Origin: Frankia alni
Lineage (GTDB): Bacteria; Actinomycetota; Actinomycetes; Frankiales; Frankiaceae
Assembly (NCBI GenBank): GCA_026225295.1
Contig: JAMFSN010000062.1
Span: 1-32,363 of the forward strand
Reading direction: 5' to 3'
DNA: 32,363 nucleotides
The notes beneath the pieces are model-generated. The model saw only the letters and a program-made list of their open reading frames with translations. It was not told the DNA's origin and searched no databases. Both the position numbers and the translations under genes were made by a program. Positions 7,308 through 16,559 of the stretch are shown here, one piece after another; within the stretch, counting starts at the first letter, position 1, and the number at the start of each line of letters is the position of its first letter.

Positions 7308-8003
7308 ATGTCGAGCCACACCTACACGAGCCTGCTGTACCTGGCGAGCGGCGTCCTCCTGCTGTCCGCGGTGGGCATCGTCTGGGGGCGGCCCCTGCGC
7401 GTTGCTGTCCGCCTGCTCGCCGCGCAGGGAGCGGCGCTGGCCGCGATACCCGTTCTCGGCGGGGCCTACCGGCACGATTGGTACCTGCTCGGCGTCGGCC
7501 TGGCCGTGTGCGTGTTGCGCGCGGCCGTGCTCCCCGGCCTGCTCGCTCGGCTGGTCCCACCCCCGGTCGGGCTGACCGACCCGCGCGAACAGACGGGTGC
7601 CGGGGAACGCCACGAAACCGGACCCCTGCTCGGCACGAGCGCCTCCCTGATGGTCACGGCGGGCGCGGTGGTGCTCGCCTACGCCGTCGGCCAGCCACTC
7701 GTCGCGCTCGACCCGAGCCCCTCGACCCGCGCGGCGCCGGTGGCGCTCGCCGTCGTGCTCATGGGAGTCCTGCTGCTGGTCACGCGGCGGCGCGCGGTAT
7801 CTCAGATCGTCGCCTTCCTGACGCTCGACAACGGGATCGCCGCCGTCGCGTTCCTCCTGACGTCCGGGGTGCCGCTGGTCGTCGAACTCGGCGCATCGCT
7901 CGACCTGCTGTTGTTTGTGCTGGTCACGCAGGTGCTCACCGCTCGGATGCGGGTGAAGTTCGGCGGCACCGACCTCGGCGAGCTTCAGGAGCTACACGAA
8001 TGA
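7308..8003 (+). CDS. hycP: HyfE/HycP-like membrane subunit (Rv0085-like)
   Basis: A 231-aa hydrophobic protein with about six or seven membrane segments, related to HyfE, a NuoK-like small membrane subunit of group 4 hydrogenase complexes. The segment SQIVAFLTLDNGIAAVAFLLTSGVPLVVELGASLDLLLFVLV near 164-205 matches the HyfE/NuoK motif with its buried Glu. The ending (VLTARMRVKFGGTDLGELQELHE) is the usual charged tail. GACGGGAGGGAAGC precedes ATG 7308 and gives a strong ribosome site. The stop TGA 8001-8003 overlaps the next ATG by four bases. It has the same position and size as Rv0085 in M. tuberculosis. Confidence 0.88.
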   Translation: MSSHTYTSLLYLASGVLLLSAVGIVWGRPLRVAVRLLAAQGAALAAIPVLGGAYRHDWYLLGVGLAVCVLRAAVLPGLLARLVPPPVGLTDPREQTGAGERHETGPLLGTSASLMVTAGAVVLAYAVGQPLVALDPSPSTRAAPVALAVVLMGVLLLVTRRRAVSQIVAFLTLDNGIAAVAFLLTSGVPLVVELGASLDLLLFVLVTQVLTARMRVKFGGTDLGELQELHE

Positions 8004-9496
8004 TCACTACCGCGGCGATGGCGGCCGCCGTTCTTGCGCCGCTCGTCGCCGCCATGTTCACCGCCGCCGTGGGCTGGCGTCCGATTGCGGCCTGGTCCAG
8101 CGTCGCGGCGAGCCTCGCCATCCTCACCAGCGGCATCGTCCTCGCGGCGAACGTCGGGGCCGGTCACGTCTACGCTGGCGGCCACCTGCTGCGGGCCGAC
8201 GCCCTGGCCGCCGTCATGACCATCGTCATCGGGTCCGTCGGCACCCTGGCGACCTGGGGAAGCATCACCTACCTCGACGCCGAACTACGCCACGGCCACA
8301 CCACCCCGGCCCGCGCGCGGACCTACGGGATCCTCGTCCCCGCCTTCCTCGCCGCCATGGCCCTCGCCGTGCTCGCCGGCAACCTCGGCCTCACCTGGGT
8401 CGCGGTCGAGGCGACGACGATCGCCACCGCCTTCCTCGTCGGCCACCGCCGCACGCGCGCATCGCTCGAGGCGACCTGGAAGTACGTCATCATCTGCTCG
8501 GTCGGGATCGCGCTGGCCTTCCTCGGCACGGTCATCCTCTACTTCGCGAGCGTCCATGCCGGCGGGGCCGGCGGGGCCGCCGCGGCGGGAGGCGGCGACG
8601 GGGGTGGGCTCGACGTCGACACCCTCACCGCCAACGCGACCCACCTCGACCCCGCCGTCACCCGCCTCGCGGTCGTGCTCCTGCTGCTCGGATACGGCAC
8701 CAAGGCGGGGCTCGCCCCGTTCCACACCTGGCTCGCCGACGCCCACTCCCAGGCCCCCGCACCGGTCTCGGCCCTGATGAGCGGCGTCCTGCTCGCCGTC
8801 GCCTTCACCACCCTGCTGAGAGTCAAGGTCATCTCGGACCTTGCGCTCGGTCCCGGCTTCCTACGTACCGGCCTGCTCATCATGGGCCTGGGCACCCTCT
8901 TCGTCGCCGCGCTGCTGCTCGTCGCCCAACGCGACTACAAACGCATGCTCGCCTATTCGTCGCTCGAGCACATGGGCCTGCTGGCCGTCGCCGCCGCGGC
9001 CGGGACCGAACTCGCGATCGCCGCGCTGCTGCTGCACGTGCTGGCGCACGGTCTCGGCAAGTCCGTGCTGTTCCTGTCCGCCGGCCACCTGCAATTGGCG
9101 CATGGCTCCACGGCGATCGCCGACGTGCGCGGCGTGCTGGCCCGAGGACCGTTGCTGGGTGCGGCGTGGGCGGCCGGCCTGTTCGCCCTGCTCGGCTTCC
9201 CCCCGTTCGCGCTGTTCGCCTCGGAGGTGGGTATGGCCCGCGGCGCCGCGGACGCAAAACTCGCCGTGCCACTGGCCGCCGCGCTGGTCGCGGTCGTCAT
9301 AGCGTTCGTGGCGCTGACCCTCCACGGCGGGACGCTGCTGCTCGGGTCGGCCCACCCCGAGCAGCCCAGTCTCCGGCTGAGCGCGGCGGCCGCCGCGCCG
9401 CTCGTCGCCGGGGTCGTCGCCTGCGTGGCGATCGGGGTGGTGGCCACTCCGCTCGACCATCTGCTGACCACCGCCGCCCGATTGCTCACACCATGA
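8000..9496 (+). CDS. hycQ: HyfF/HycQ-like antiporter-type membrane subunit (Rv0086-like)
   Basis: A 498-aa NuoN/NuoM-like protein, the second antiporter-type subunit of the complex. The core motif GYGTKAGLAPFHTWLADAHSQAPAPVSALMS lies at about 231-261 with the conserved lysine at 235, and RDYKRMLAYSSLEHMG near 312-327 carries the second. HVLAHGLGKSVLFLSAGH follows near 352-369. An Ala/Gly-rich insert (about 188-203) joins two helices just before the core motif and is unusual for the family. The ATGA overlap at 8000-8003 couples it to the HycP-like gene, and its own TGA overlaps the ATG of the large subunit gene, so the whole series is one transcript. Confidence 0.92.
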   Translation: MITTAAMAAAVLAPLVAAMFTAAVGWRPIAAWSSVAASLAILTSGIVLAANVGAGHVYAGGHLLRADALAAVMTIVIGSVGTLATWGSITYLDAELRHGHTTPARARTYGILVPAFLAAMALAVLAGNLGLTWVAVEATTIATAFLVGHRRTRASLEATWKYVIICSVGIALAFLGTVILYFASVHAGGAGGAAAAGGGDGGGLDVDTLTANATHLDPAVTRLAVVLLLLGYGTKAGLAPFHTWLADAHSQAPAPVSALMSGVLLAVAFTTLLRVKVISDLALGPGFLRTGLLIMGLGTLFVAALLLVAQRDYKRMLAYSSLEHMGLLAVAAAAGTELAIAALLLHVLAHGLGKSVLFLSAGHLQLAHGSTAIADVRGVLARGPLLGAAWAAGLFALLGFPPFALFASEVGMARGAADAKLAVPLAAALVAVVIAFVALTLHGGTLLLGSAHPEQPSLRLSAAAAAPLVAGVVACVAIGVVATPLDHLLTTAARLLTP

Positions 9497-11037
9497 GCCC
9501 TCGTCCGCTCCCCGAACAGCCGGTCGCGGGCCGGACCGTCCTCGATATCGAGGCCGGCGACCTGCACAGCCGGATACGGACCGACCTCGCCCGCGGGTAC
9601 CGGCTGGCCCTGGTGGCGGCCCACGACGACGGGCCGGCCGACGACCCCCTCGGCGCGGGACTGCGCGTGGTCTACCTGCTCGTCGCCGGCCCCCCCGACT
9701 CGCGGATCGAGCTGCACCTGAGGCTCGACGCCGGCATACCGGCCGTGCCCAGCCTCTCCGACCTGTCCTACCCGGCCAGCCGTTTCGAACGGGAAATGCA
9801 CGACCTCTATGGCATCACCCCGGTCGGGCACCCCCAGCCCCGGCGGCTGGTTCGCCACCCACACTGGCCGCACGGCTGGTACCCGATGCGCGCCGGCGCC
9901 GCGGCCACGCCGCCGCCGTTCGTCCCGTCCGAAGGCCCGTTTCCGTTCCTCACCGTCGAGGGCCCCGGCGTCTACGAGATCCCGGTCGGCCCGGTCCACG
10001 CGGGACTCATCGAACCCGGCCACTTCCGCTTCTCCGTCGTCGGGGAGACCGTGGTCAAGCTCAAGGCCCGCCTCTGGTTCCTCCACCGAGGCGTCGAGAA
10101 GCTCTTCGAGGGACGCGAACCGGCGGCCGGTCTGCCGCTCGCCGAACGGATCAGCGGCGACACGGCCGTCGGGCACACCCTCGCCTACTGCCTCGCGGTG
10201 GAGGAGGCGGTCGGCGTGGCCGTCCCCGCCGATGCCCGGCGCGCCCGGGCGTTCCTACTCGAACTCGAACGCATCCACAACCACGTCGCCGACATCGGCG
10301 TCCTGTGCAACGACGTCGGGCACTCGATCCTGCACGCCCACAGCCAACGCCTCCGGGAACGCCTCCTGCGGCTGAACGCCCGCGTCACCGGCCACCGTCT
10401 CCTGCGCGGCGGGGTGCAGCTCGGGGGCACCCACCTGCTGGCCGTCCCCGAACCCCGCGAACTCCGGGCCATCGCCGAAGACGCCCGCGAGATCGCCACC
10501 CTCGCCCTGCGCCACGGCACCGTCCGCGACCGCTTCACCGCCACGGCGACACTGACCACCGACCAGGCCCGCGACCTCGGCACCCTCGGCTATGTCGCCC
10601 GGGCCAGCGGCCTGACGGACGACGCCCGCACCGCCCACCCCTTCTACGATCTCGGCCCGGATTTCGTCGCGGCCAGCCACACCGGCGGCGACGTCCTGGC
10701 CCGGTTCCTCGTCCGGGTGGACGAGATCGACACCTCCGTCGCCGTGGCCAGTCGGCTCACGCTCGGCCTGGCGCCGGGGCAGCTCACAGCACTGCTGCCG
10801 GCCGCCGCCGGCCAGGCCCGGCCCCGCCACGGTGTCGGCATCGTCGAGGGCTGGCGCGGGACCATCATCCATCGCGTCGAACTGGGCACCGATGCGCGGC
10901 TCACCCGGGTGAAAGTCGTCGACCCGTCGTTCTTCAACTGGCCGGCGCTGCCCGTGGCCATGGCGGGCACGATCGTCCCGGATTTCCCGCTCGCCAACAA
11001 GAGCTTCAACCTGTCCTACGCGGGAAACGACCTGTAG
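9493..11037 (+). CDS. hycE: NuoC-NuoD fused large subunit lacking NiFe ligands (HycE/Rv0087-like)
   Basis: A 514-aa fusion of a NuoC-like domain (about 1-135, signature SRFEREMHDLYGI at 97-109) and a hydrogenase large-subunit / NuoD-like domain (about 150-514, with FLHRGVEKLFEGR at 196-208). In true NiFe enzymes the first metal motif reads R-I-C-G-x-C; here it is ERISGDTAVGH, so the cysteines are Ser221 and Thr224. The C-terminal D-P-C-x-x-C is VVDPSFFN, with Ser479 and Asn482. All four NiFe ligands are therefore gone; only two other cysteines remain (AYCLA, VLCND). The protein also lacks the processed tail with a His after the second motif. It cannot bind the NiFe centre in the usual way and probably acts as a complex I-like connector to an unknown donor. 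Last gene of the operon; a hairpin-free 128-base gap precedes the convergent hrpB. Confidence 0.93.
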   Translation: MSPRPLPEQPVAGRTVLDIEAGDLHSRIRTDLARGYRLALVAAHDDGPADDPLGAGLRVVYLLVAGPPDSRIELHLRLDAGIPAVPSLSDLSYPASRFEREMHDLYGITPVGHPQPRRLVRHPHWPHGWYPMRAGAAATPPPFVPSEGPFPFLTVEGPGVYEIPVGPVHAGLIEPGHFRFSVVGETVVKLKARLWFLHRGVEKLFEGREPAAGLPLAERISGDTAVGHTLAYCLAVEEAVGVAVPADARRARAFLLELERIHNHVADIGVLCNDVGHSILHAHSQRLRERLLRLNARVTGHRLLRGGVQLGGTHLLAVPEPRELRAIAEDAREIATLALRHGTVRDRFTATATLTTDQARDLGTLGYVARASGLTDDARTAHPFYDLGPDFVAASHTGGDVLARFLVRVDEIDTSVAVASRLTLGLAPGQLTALLPAAAGQARPRHGVGIVEGWRGTIIHRVELGTDARLTRVKVVDPSFFNWPALPVAMAGTIVPDFPLANKSFNLSYAGNDL

Positions 11038-11165
11038 GGCCGCGGCGAGCCAGGAGCCAGCACCGTACCGATGTGGTACTTCGCGGTTCGTCCCCACCCG
11101 ACGGTCGCGCTCCGCATCCTGACGACGACAAAGGTCACGATGACCCCGTAATCGCCGCTGTCGGT

Positions 11166-13772
11166 CTACCTTGGGCGGCCGCGGGGGGCGACGCGGCGGG
11201 TCGGGGACGCCGTGGTGGGGTCATCCGGCCAGGGATGGCGCGGGTAGCGCCCCCGCAGTTCCGAGCGGACCGGCGGGTAACCGGACCGCCAGAACGACGC
11301 CAGGTCGCTGGTCACGGCCACCGGACGGCCGGCCGGCGAGAGCAGGTGGGCGACGATGGGAACGCGACCGTCCGCGATGGCCGGCAGCCGTTCCCAGCCG
11401 AAGACCTCGGCGATCTTCACGGCCAGGACGGGACCGCCGGTACCGCTGTAGTCGAGCCGCACCCGCGACCCGCTCGGCACCTCCACCCGCTCCGGCGCCA
11501 GCTCGTCCAACCGGGCCGCCTGCGGCCAGGGCAGCAGGCGTCGCAGCGCCGGCCCGGCGTCGAGGCGCTCCAGATCCGCGCGCCGCCGCGCGCCCCGCAG
11601 ATCGGCCCCGAGCCAGGCCGGCGCCGACTCCAGCAGCGCGGCGTCGCTCACGTCCGGCCAGGGATTGCCGAGGACCCGGTGGCAGAAGGCGAGCCGTTCC
11701 CGCAGTCCGACCGCGTCGCGGGTCCACCGCAGCACCGCGAGCCCCTCGTGGCGCAGCCCGTGGAGGACCGCGGCGTCCAGGAGTGACCGATCGGGCCGGG
11801 CCAGCGGGCGTTCGGCCAGGACGATCGCGCCGAGGCGGTCCACCCGGCGGGCGACGACGTCACCGCCGGACCAGGCGACCTCGTCGACGGTCCGCAGGAA
11901 GGCCGCGCCCGCTTCGCGCGCGGTCGCCGCGTCGAGCGAGACGGCCAGGCGCACGTGGGCCGAGGTTCGCCCGGCGCCGCGGTCCGCGACCGCGATGGCC
12001 AGCCACTCCGCGCCGGTGAGGGCCGAGCCGCCGGTCAGCTGGGCGGCCGTTCCCCCGGCCATCAGGTAGGTCGCCCCGCCCGGGTCGCGAGCCCGGGCGA
12101 GCCGTTCCGGGAAGGCGAGCCCGACCACGAGCCCGGCCGCCAGGTCGTCGGTGACGAGGTCGTCGGTGACCGGGCCACCCGGCGGCTGGCCGGCGGGAGC
12201 GGTCGGTTCGGCGGCCGGGCGCAACCGCCGGGCTTCGGCCCGCCACCGGGCGGACGCGGCCCGGTCGGCGTCGGCCCGCAGGCGGCGCCAGATCGCCACG
12301 AGGTCGTCGGACGGCCCCGCGCCCGCCGGTCGGTCCCCCGACAGGATCGCGACCACCTCGGCCGCGCGCCGGGCGCCGACGGCGGGAGCACCGTCGAGCA
12401 GCGCCCGGGCCAGCCGGGGGTGGGCCCCCACCGCGGCGATCGCCCGTCCCCGCGCCGTCACCCGCCCGGCGGCGTCCAGTGCTCCGAGCGCCCGCAGGGA
12501 GGCCCCGGCGGCCTCCATCGCGCCCGCCGGCGGGTCGCTGAGCAGCTCGAGCCCGGCTCCGCCGGGATGACCCCAGACCGCGAGGTCCAGGGCGAAGCCG
12601 GTCAGGTCGGCGACGGCGATCTCCGGTTCGGCCTGCGCGGGCAGCCGGTCGTGCTCGGCGGCCGACCAGCAGCGGTACACCCGGCCCGGTGCCTCCCGGC
12701 CCGCGCGGCCGGCCCGCTGGCTGGCCGACGACCGCGATACCCGCACGGTCACCAGGGAACCCAGCCCGCGGGCATGATCCATGCGCGGGGAGCGGGCCAG
12801 GCCGGCGTCGACCACCACCCGGACCCCGGGCACGGTGATACTGCTCTCCGCCACCGCGGTCGCCAGCACGACCCGGCGGCGCGGTCCGGCCCGCAGCGCG
12901 GCGTCCTGGGTCCGGCCGGACTGCCGGCCGTGCAGAGTGACGACATCTACCGTGTCCCGGTGACCCGCGATCCGGCCGGCGACGGCGGCGATCTCGCCGG
13001 CTCCGGGCAGGAAGACCAGCACGTCCCCGGACGTCTCCCGCAGGGCCCGCCCGATGGTCGCGGCGACGTGGTCGAGCAGCCGCGGGTCGACCCGCAGGCC
13101 GTGCGCCGGCCCGATCGGGCCCGGTGCGGGCGTCCAGACCACCTCGACGCCGAACAGCGGGGCGTCCGTGCCGACGATCGGCGCGGCCGGTCCGGGGCCG
13201 CCGAGCAGGGCGGCCAGCCGCCGCGTGTCGGCGGTCGCCGAGGTCGCGAGCACCAGCAGGTCGGGGCGCAACGTGGCGCGGACGTCGAGCATGAACGCGA
13301 GGGCCAGGTCGGCGTCGAGGTGCCGCTCGTGGCACTCGTCCAGGATCACGGCGTCGACCCCGGGCAGCTCCGGGTCGCGCTGCAACCGCCGGACCAGCAC
13401 CCCCGTCGTGACCACCTCGATCCGGGTGGACGGCCCGACGCGGCGTTCGCCGCGGATCGTGTAGCCGACCGGGCCACCGACATCACCGCTGCCATCACCG
13501 CTGACCAGGGAAGCCATCCGCCGCGCCGCCGCCCGGACGGCGATGCGCCGCGGTTCCGCGACCAGGACCCGGCCGGTGACCACGTCCGCCAGCGCGAGCG
13601 GGACCAGCGTCGTCTTGCCCGTGCCGGGCGGCGCCACCAGCACGGCGGCCCCGCTGGTCTCGGCTCCGGGGCCGGGAGGGGGACGCCCGTCGCCGGTCAG
13701 CGCGGCAATGAGTGCGGGCAGGACGTCCCGGACGGGCAGGTCCACCCCGGTGGCCGCGCGGTCGGGCAACAT
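11166..13772 (-). CDS. hrpB: ATP-dependent RNA helicase HrpB
   Basis: An 868-aa DEAH-type helicase of the HrpB family. Walker A is APPGTGKTT at about 47-55; motif II is DECH at 145-148 (ILDECHERHLDADLAL); motif III SAT is followed by TRRLAALL; motif VI SQRAGRAGREAPGRVYRCW is intact. The helicase-associated domains and the HrpB C-terminal domain follow, including LPAIADGRVPIVAHLLSPAGRPVAVTSDLASFW near the end. Length is normal for the family (about 800-870 aa). ATG 13772 is the first good start. HrpB acts on RNA in the cytoplasm; its exact job is not settled in bacteria. It reads alone, convergent with the hycE-like gene and with its promoter in the 13773-14003 gap. Confidence 0.95.
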   Translation of the reverse strand: MLPDRAATGVDLPVRDVLPALIAALTGDGRPPPGPGAETSGAAVLVAPPGTGKTTLVPLALADVVTGRVLVAEPRRIAVRAAARRMASLVSGDGSGDVGGPVGYTIRGERRVGPSTRIEVVTTGVLVRRLQRDPELPGVDAVILDECHERHLDADLALAFMLDVRATLRPDLLVLATSATADTRRLAALLGGPGPAAPIVGTDAPLFGVEVVWTPAPGPIGPAHGLRVDPRLLDHVAATIGRALRETSGDVLVFLPGAGEIAAVAGRIAGHRDTVDVVTLHGRQSGRTQDAALRAGPRRRVVLATAVAESSITVPGVRVVVDAGLARSPRMDHARGLGSLVTVRVSRSSASQRAGRAGREAPGRVYRCWSAAEHDRLPAQAEPEIAVADLTGFALDLAVWGHPGGAGLELLSDPPAGAMEAAGASLRALGALDAAGRVTARGRAIAAVGAHPRLARALLDGAPAVGARRAAEVVAILSGDRPAGAGPSDDLVAIWRRLRADADRAASARWRAEARRLRPAAEPTAPAGQPPGGPVTDDLVTDDLAAGLVVGLAFPERLARARDPGGATYLMAGGTAAQLTGGSALTGAEWLAIAVADRGAGRTSAHVRLAVSLDAATAREAGAAFLRTVDEVAWSGGDVVARRVDRLGAIVLAERPLARPDRSLLDAAVLHGLRHEGLAVLRWTRDAVGLRERLAFCHRVLGNPWPDVSDAALLESAPAWLGADLRGARRRADLERLDAGPALRRLLPWPQAARLDELAPERVEVPSGSRVRLDYSGTGGPVLAVKIAEVFGWERLPAIADGRVPIVAHLLSPAGRPVAVTSDLASFWRSGYPPVRSELRGRYPRHPWPDDPTTASPTRRVAPRGRPR

Positions 13773-14003
13773 GCAGCCAGTGTCCTCGCCCCCCGGCCAC
13801 TCCTTCGCGTCGCGAACGTGCGCGCTCGAGTCTCGGCGTCGGCATGCGCCACGGGGACATCCGGGTCGCGGCGGAGGCGTGCGTTCGCGGGGTTGGGTTG
13901 GTCGAGACGGTTTGGACGTGGCGGTTGGCGCCGACTCCGGATCGTCGCTGCCTCGCTCGTGGACGATGTAGGAACTCCCTATCTGGGCTGGGTGTCGGCT
14001 GGG
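13773..14003. other. Intergenic region upstream of hrpB, with dispersed repeat copy
   Basis: About 230 bases between the permease stop and the hrpB start, which must hold the hrpB promoter. No gene is recognised. A 31-base segment at 13866-13896 matches 27 of 31 positions of another intergenic segment at 26958-26988, including a shared GCGTTCGCGGGGT. Confidence 0.5.
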
Positions 14004-16559
14004 CTATTCGAGCGGGCGGCGGCCGAGGGTGCTGGGGGTGCGGCCGAGCAGCCAGGCCCCGGCGGCGGCCGCTGCCGGTAGCCCGAGGAGCAGGACTGCC
14101 AACTCGGCGTACGGGGGCCGGTTGAGGTAGCTGATGTTGTGCCAGTGCCAGGCGATCAGGGCCAGGTAGGCCGCGGACGTGCCGAGAATTCCGCCCAGCA
14201 GGGCCAGCGCTCCGGCGGACGCCGCGTTCAGCGTGCGCCGGGTCGCGCCGCTGGCGCCCGTCGCGGTGAGCGTGCGGAGGTCTCCCGCGGTCTCGCTGCG
14301 GATCAGCCCCACGGTCATGGCCAGGACCCCGAGGGCCACCAGGACGCCGGCCAGCGTCGCGTACCGGCGCAGGTGCTGCAGGGTCTGGTCCGGACCGGTC
14401 CGGCTTTCGATGGTGATCCCGGCCGCCGCGGCGCGATGTTGCGCGTCGGAGAGCTGCGTCGCGGTGACCGGTTGCCGGGCCTGGACCAGCCAACCGACCG
14501 GTTCGGCGGTGTACCCGCCCGCGGCCATGGCCTTCGGGCTGATCAGGGTGTTGGGGGCCGAGGTGTAGTTGGGCAGCAGCGCGGACACCTGCACGGCGGC
14601 GGGGCGGAAGTCGGGCGCGAACCCGGTACCGAGTTCGACCCCGCGCAGATCGCGGCGCGAGCTGAGGATGTCGCTACCAGCGGCGAGGTCACCGGCCGGG
14701 ATCCGGTACAGATCGAGCACCGCGGGGGTCGCCACGTAGGGCGTCGCAACCTGGTTCCAACCCTGGCCGCGACCTCGCACGGTGAACGGGTGGACCAGGC
14801 TCGCTTCCGCCGCGTCCGGGGGCGTCCCGGCTGGCACGGGTGAGTTCAGATCGACGGCTCCGTCCAGTTCGACGACGGTGGTGCTCCCGACCGCCCGCGC
14901 GATCGCGTCGGCGGTCGATCGGGCGCTGGCGACGACCGCCCGGTCGGGCACCGTGGGCGTCGTCATACCCGCTCCGCCCGGGGCGACGCTGAGCCCGGGG
15001 CCGCTCTGGTGGGGGTTGGCCAGCCAGACGATGAGCTGGTCGGTCGGCAGGTTCCCGCCCGTGAGCGTGTGGTCGTGGGCCTGCTGCGCGGCGGCGGTGA
15101 CCGTGATCGTGGCGGCGATTCCGACCGCGAGGCTGGCCGCGGCCAGCGCCGCGCCGGAGCGGGCCTGGTAACGGGCCAGGTCACGCAGCGCCAGGCGGAC
15201 CGCGACCGGCGCGCGGCCGGCGAGGGCCGCCAGGGCCTTGATCCCGAGTGGAGCCAGCAGCAACATGCCCGCGGTGGTGGCCACGATGCCGACCACGATC
15301 AGCACCGTGTGCACGGTGTGGGCCAGGACCAGCGACACGAAGCCCCCGCCCGCAAGGGCGGTGCCGGCCAGGGCGAAGCGGTGTGCGGGCTGCGGCGGCG
15401 CGGGGCGGCCGGAGAGCGCTGCGACGATCGGAAGCTTGGCCGCGGCGCGGGCCGGCCACCATGCGGCGGCGATCGCGGTCACGACCGCGAGAGCCGCACC
15501 AGCGAGAACCGCCCACCACGGGAGGGCGAACGGGTCGTAGCGGTGGCCGACGACCTGCTCGAAGGCCGGGGTCAGCGCGAACCAGACCGCGAGCCCGAGC
15601 GCCACGCCGACCACGGCGCCCACCACTCCGACGGCGGCTCCGTTGACCAGGGTGACCCGCCGGACCTGCCGGTCGGTGGCGCCGATCGCACCGATCATTC
15701 CGAGGGCCCGCAGCCGCCGTTGCGCCATCACGGTGAAGCCGGCGACCGAGAGGAGTCCGATGAAGGTAAGCCCGATCGTGGCCAGCAGGAGGACCGCGAG
15801 CGCCTGGGAGCGTTGCCGCTCCGCGTGGCCTTCGCCGGAGGCCATGACGCTCTCGACCGTCCCGGATCCGGCGGGCGGGTGGAAGGACCCCGCCCGCGGG
15901 CCGCTGGCTTCGAAGAGGAGCGTCACGCTCGACGGGGAGCTGATCTGCCCCGCGGCGACCAGCCCGAACGCGTCCGGCAGGTTCTTGGGGTTCTCCACCA
16001 AGCCGACTACCCGCAGCGCCCGCCCGTTCACCGACCAGGTCGAGCCGATGTGCAGGCGGAACGTCGTCGCGACCGCGGCGGTCACCGCCGCCTGGCCGGC
16101 TCCGACCGGATATCGGCCGGAGACCAGACGCAGCATCGGCTTGCCGAACTTCCCGTGGGGGTCCTGGGCGCGCAGATCCACCGGGGTGATCGATCCGGGC
16201 ACCGGCGTGCTCTCGTGGGTGATCGCCTCGACGGCGCCGAAGTGCTGCCGGGCGGCGGCCAGGTCAGCGGCGACGCCGTTCGGGCCCGGGTCGGCGATCT
16301 CCACCCGAGCATTGGCTGTACCCAACAGACCTTGGTTGGTGCCCTGCAGATTGGTGACCAGCCCCAGCCCGACAGTGGTAGCCGCGACCGCCAGGGTGAG
16401 GAGGCCCAGCACGAGTACCTGCTGGCGCCATTCGCGGCGCAGCAGTCGCCAGGCCCATCGCCGGATCGCACGACGGGCCGGCGCGCCGCCGCGGCCTGAC
16501 CGTGACGTCGCGGTCGGCGGGGGTAGCGGTGGCGGCGACGGTATGAGGGTGGTGGTCAT
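14004..16559 (-). CDS. FtsX-like ABC transporter permease
   Basis: An 851-aa permease with two FtsX-type (MacB-like) modules. A basic N-terminus (RRAIRRWAWRLLRREWRQQ) leads into the first helix, VLVLGLLTLAVAATTVGLGL, followed by a large extracytoplasmic domain. The first helical block (LLLATIGLTFIGLLSVAGFTVMAQRRLRALGMIGAIGATDRQVRRV) has the classical FtsX motif. A central pair of helices and a second extracytoplasmic domain follow, with a final block ending LLGRTPSTLGRRPLE. The ATG 16559 overlaps the stop of the ATPase gene by 4 bases, so the two form one exporter. Such systems move peptides, antibiotics or lipoproteins or act as mechanosensors; the substrate is unknown. PadR control suggests a response to a toxic compound. 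Confidence 0.93.
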   Translation of the reverse strand: MTTTLIPSPPPLPPPTATSRSGRGGAPARRAIRRWAWRLLRREWRQQVLVLGLLTLAVAATTVGLGLVTNLQGTNQGLLGTANARVEIADPGPNGVAADLAAARQHFGAVEAITHESTPVPGSITPVDLRAQDPHGKFGKPMLRLVSGRYPVGAGQAAVTAAVATTFRLHIGSTWSVNGRALRVVGLVENPKNLPDAFGLVAAGQISSPSSVTLLFEASGPRAGSFHPPAGSGTVESVMASGEGHAERQRSQALAVLLLATIGLTFIGLLSVAGFTVMAQRRLRALGMIGAIGATDRQVRRVTLVNGAAVGVVGAVVGVALGLAVWFALTPAFEQVVGHRYDPFALPWWAVLAGAALAVVTAIAAAWWPARAAAKLPIVAALSGRPAPPQPAHRFALAGTALAGGGFVSLVLAHTVHTVLIVVGIVATTAGMLLLAPLGIKALAALAGRAPVAVRLALRDLARYQARSGAALAAASLAVGIAATITVTAAAQQAHDHTLTGGNLPTDQLIVWLANPHQSGPGLSVAPGGAGMTTPTVPDRAVVASARSTADAIARAVGSTTVVELDGAVDLNSPVPAGTPPDAAEASLVHPFTVRGRGQGWNQVATPYVATPAVLDLYRIPAGDLAAGSDILSSRRDLRGVELGTGFAPDFRPAAVQVSALLPNYTSAPNTLISPKAMAAGGYTAEPVGWLVQARQPVTATQLSDAQHRAAAAGITIESRTGPDQTLQHLRRYATLAGVLVALGVLAMTVGLIRSETAGDLRTLTATGASGATRRTLNAASAGALALLGGILGTSAAYLALIAWHWHNISYLNRPPYAELAVLLLGLPAAAAAGAWLLGRTPSTLGRRPLE

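Noticed and set aside
6048-7613. 521-codon reverse-strand open frame across hycD and hycP
   Set aside because: Shadow of forward coding frames; low-complexity composition and no conserved motif.
6467-7999. N-terminal extension of the HycQ-like frame back to 6467
   Set aside because: The extension is in the wrong frame for hycD and hycP and is Arg-rich; the real start is ATG 8000, overlapping the previous stop.
3352-11037. Calling the operon a true formate hydrogenlyase or NiFe hydrogenase
   Set aside because: The four NiFe ligands are replaced by Ser, Thr, Ser and Asn, and no formate dehydrogenase or maturation genes are present.
11955-14081. 708-codon forward open frame opposite hrpB
   Set aside because: Antisense shadow of the helicase gene, whose motifs (GKT, DECH, QRAGRAGR) are plainly on the reverse strand.
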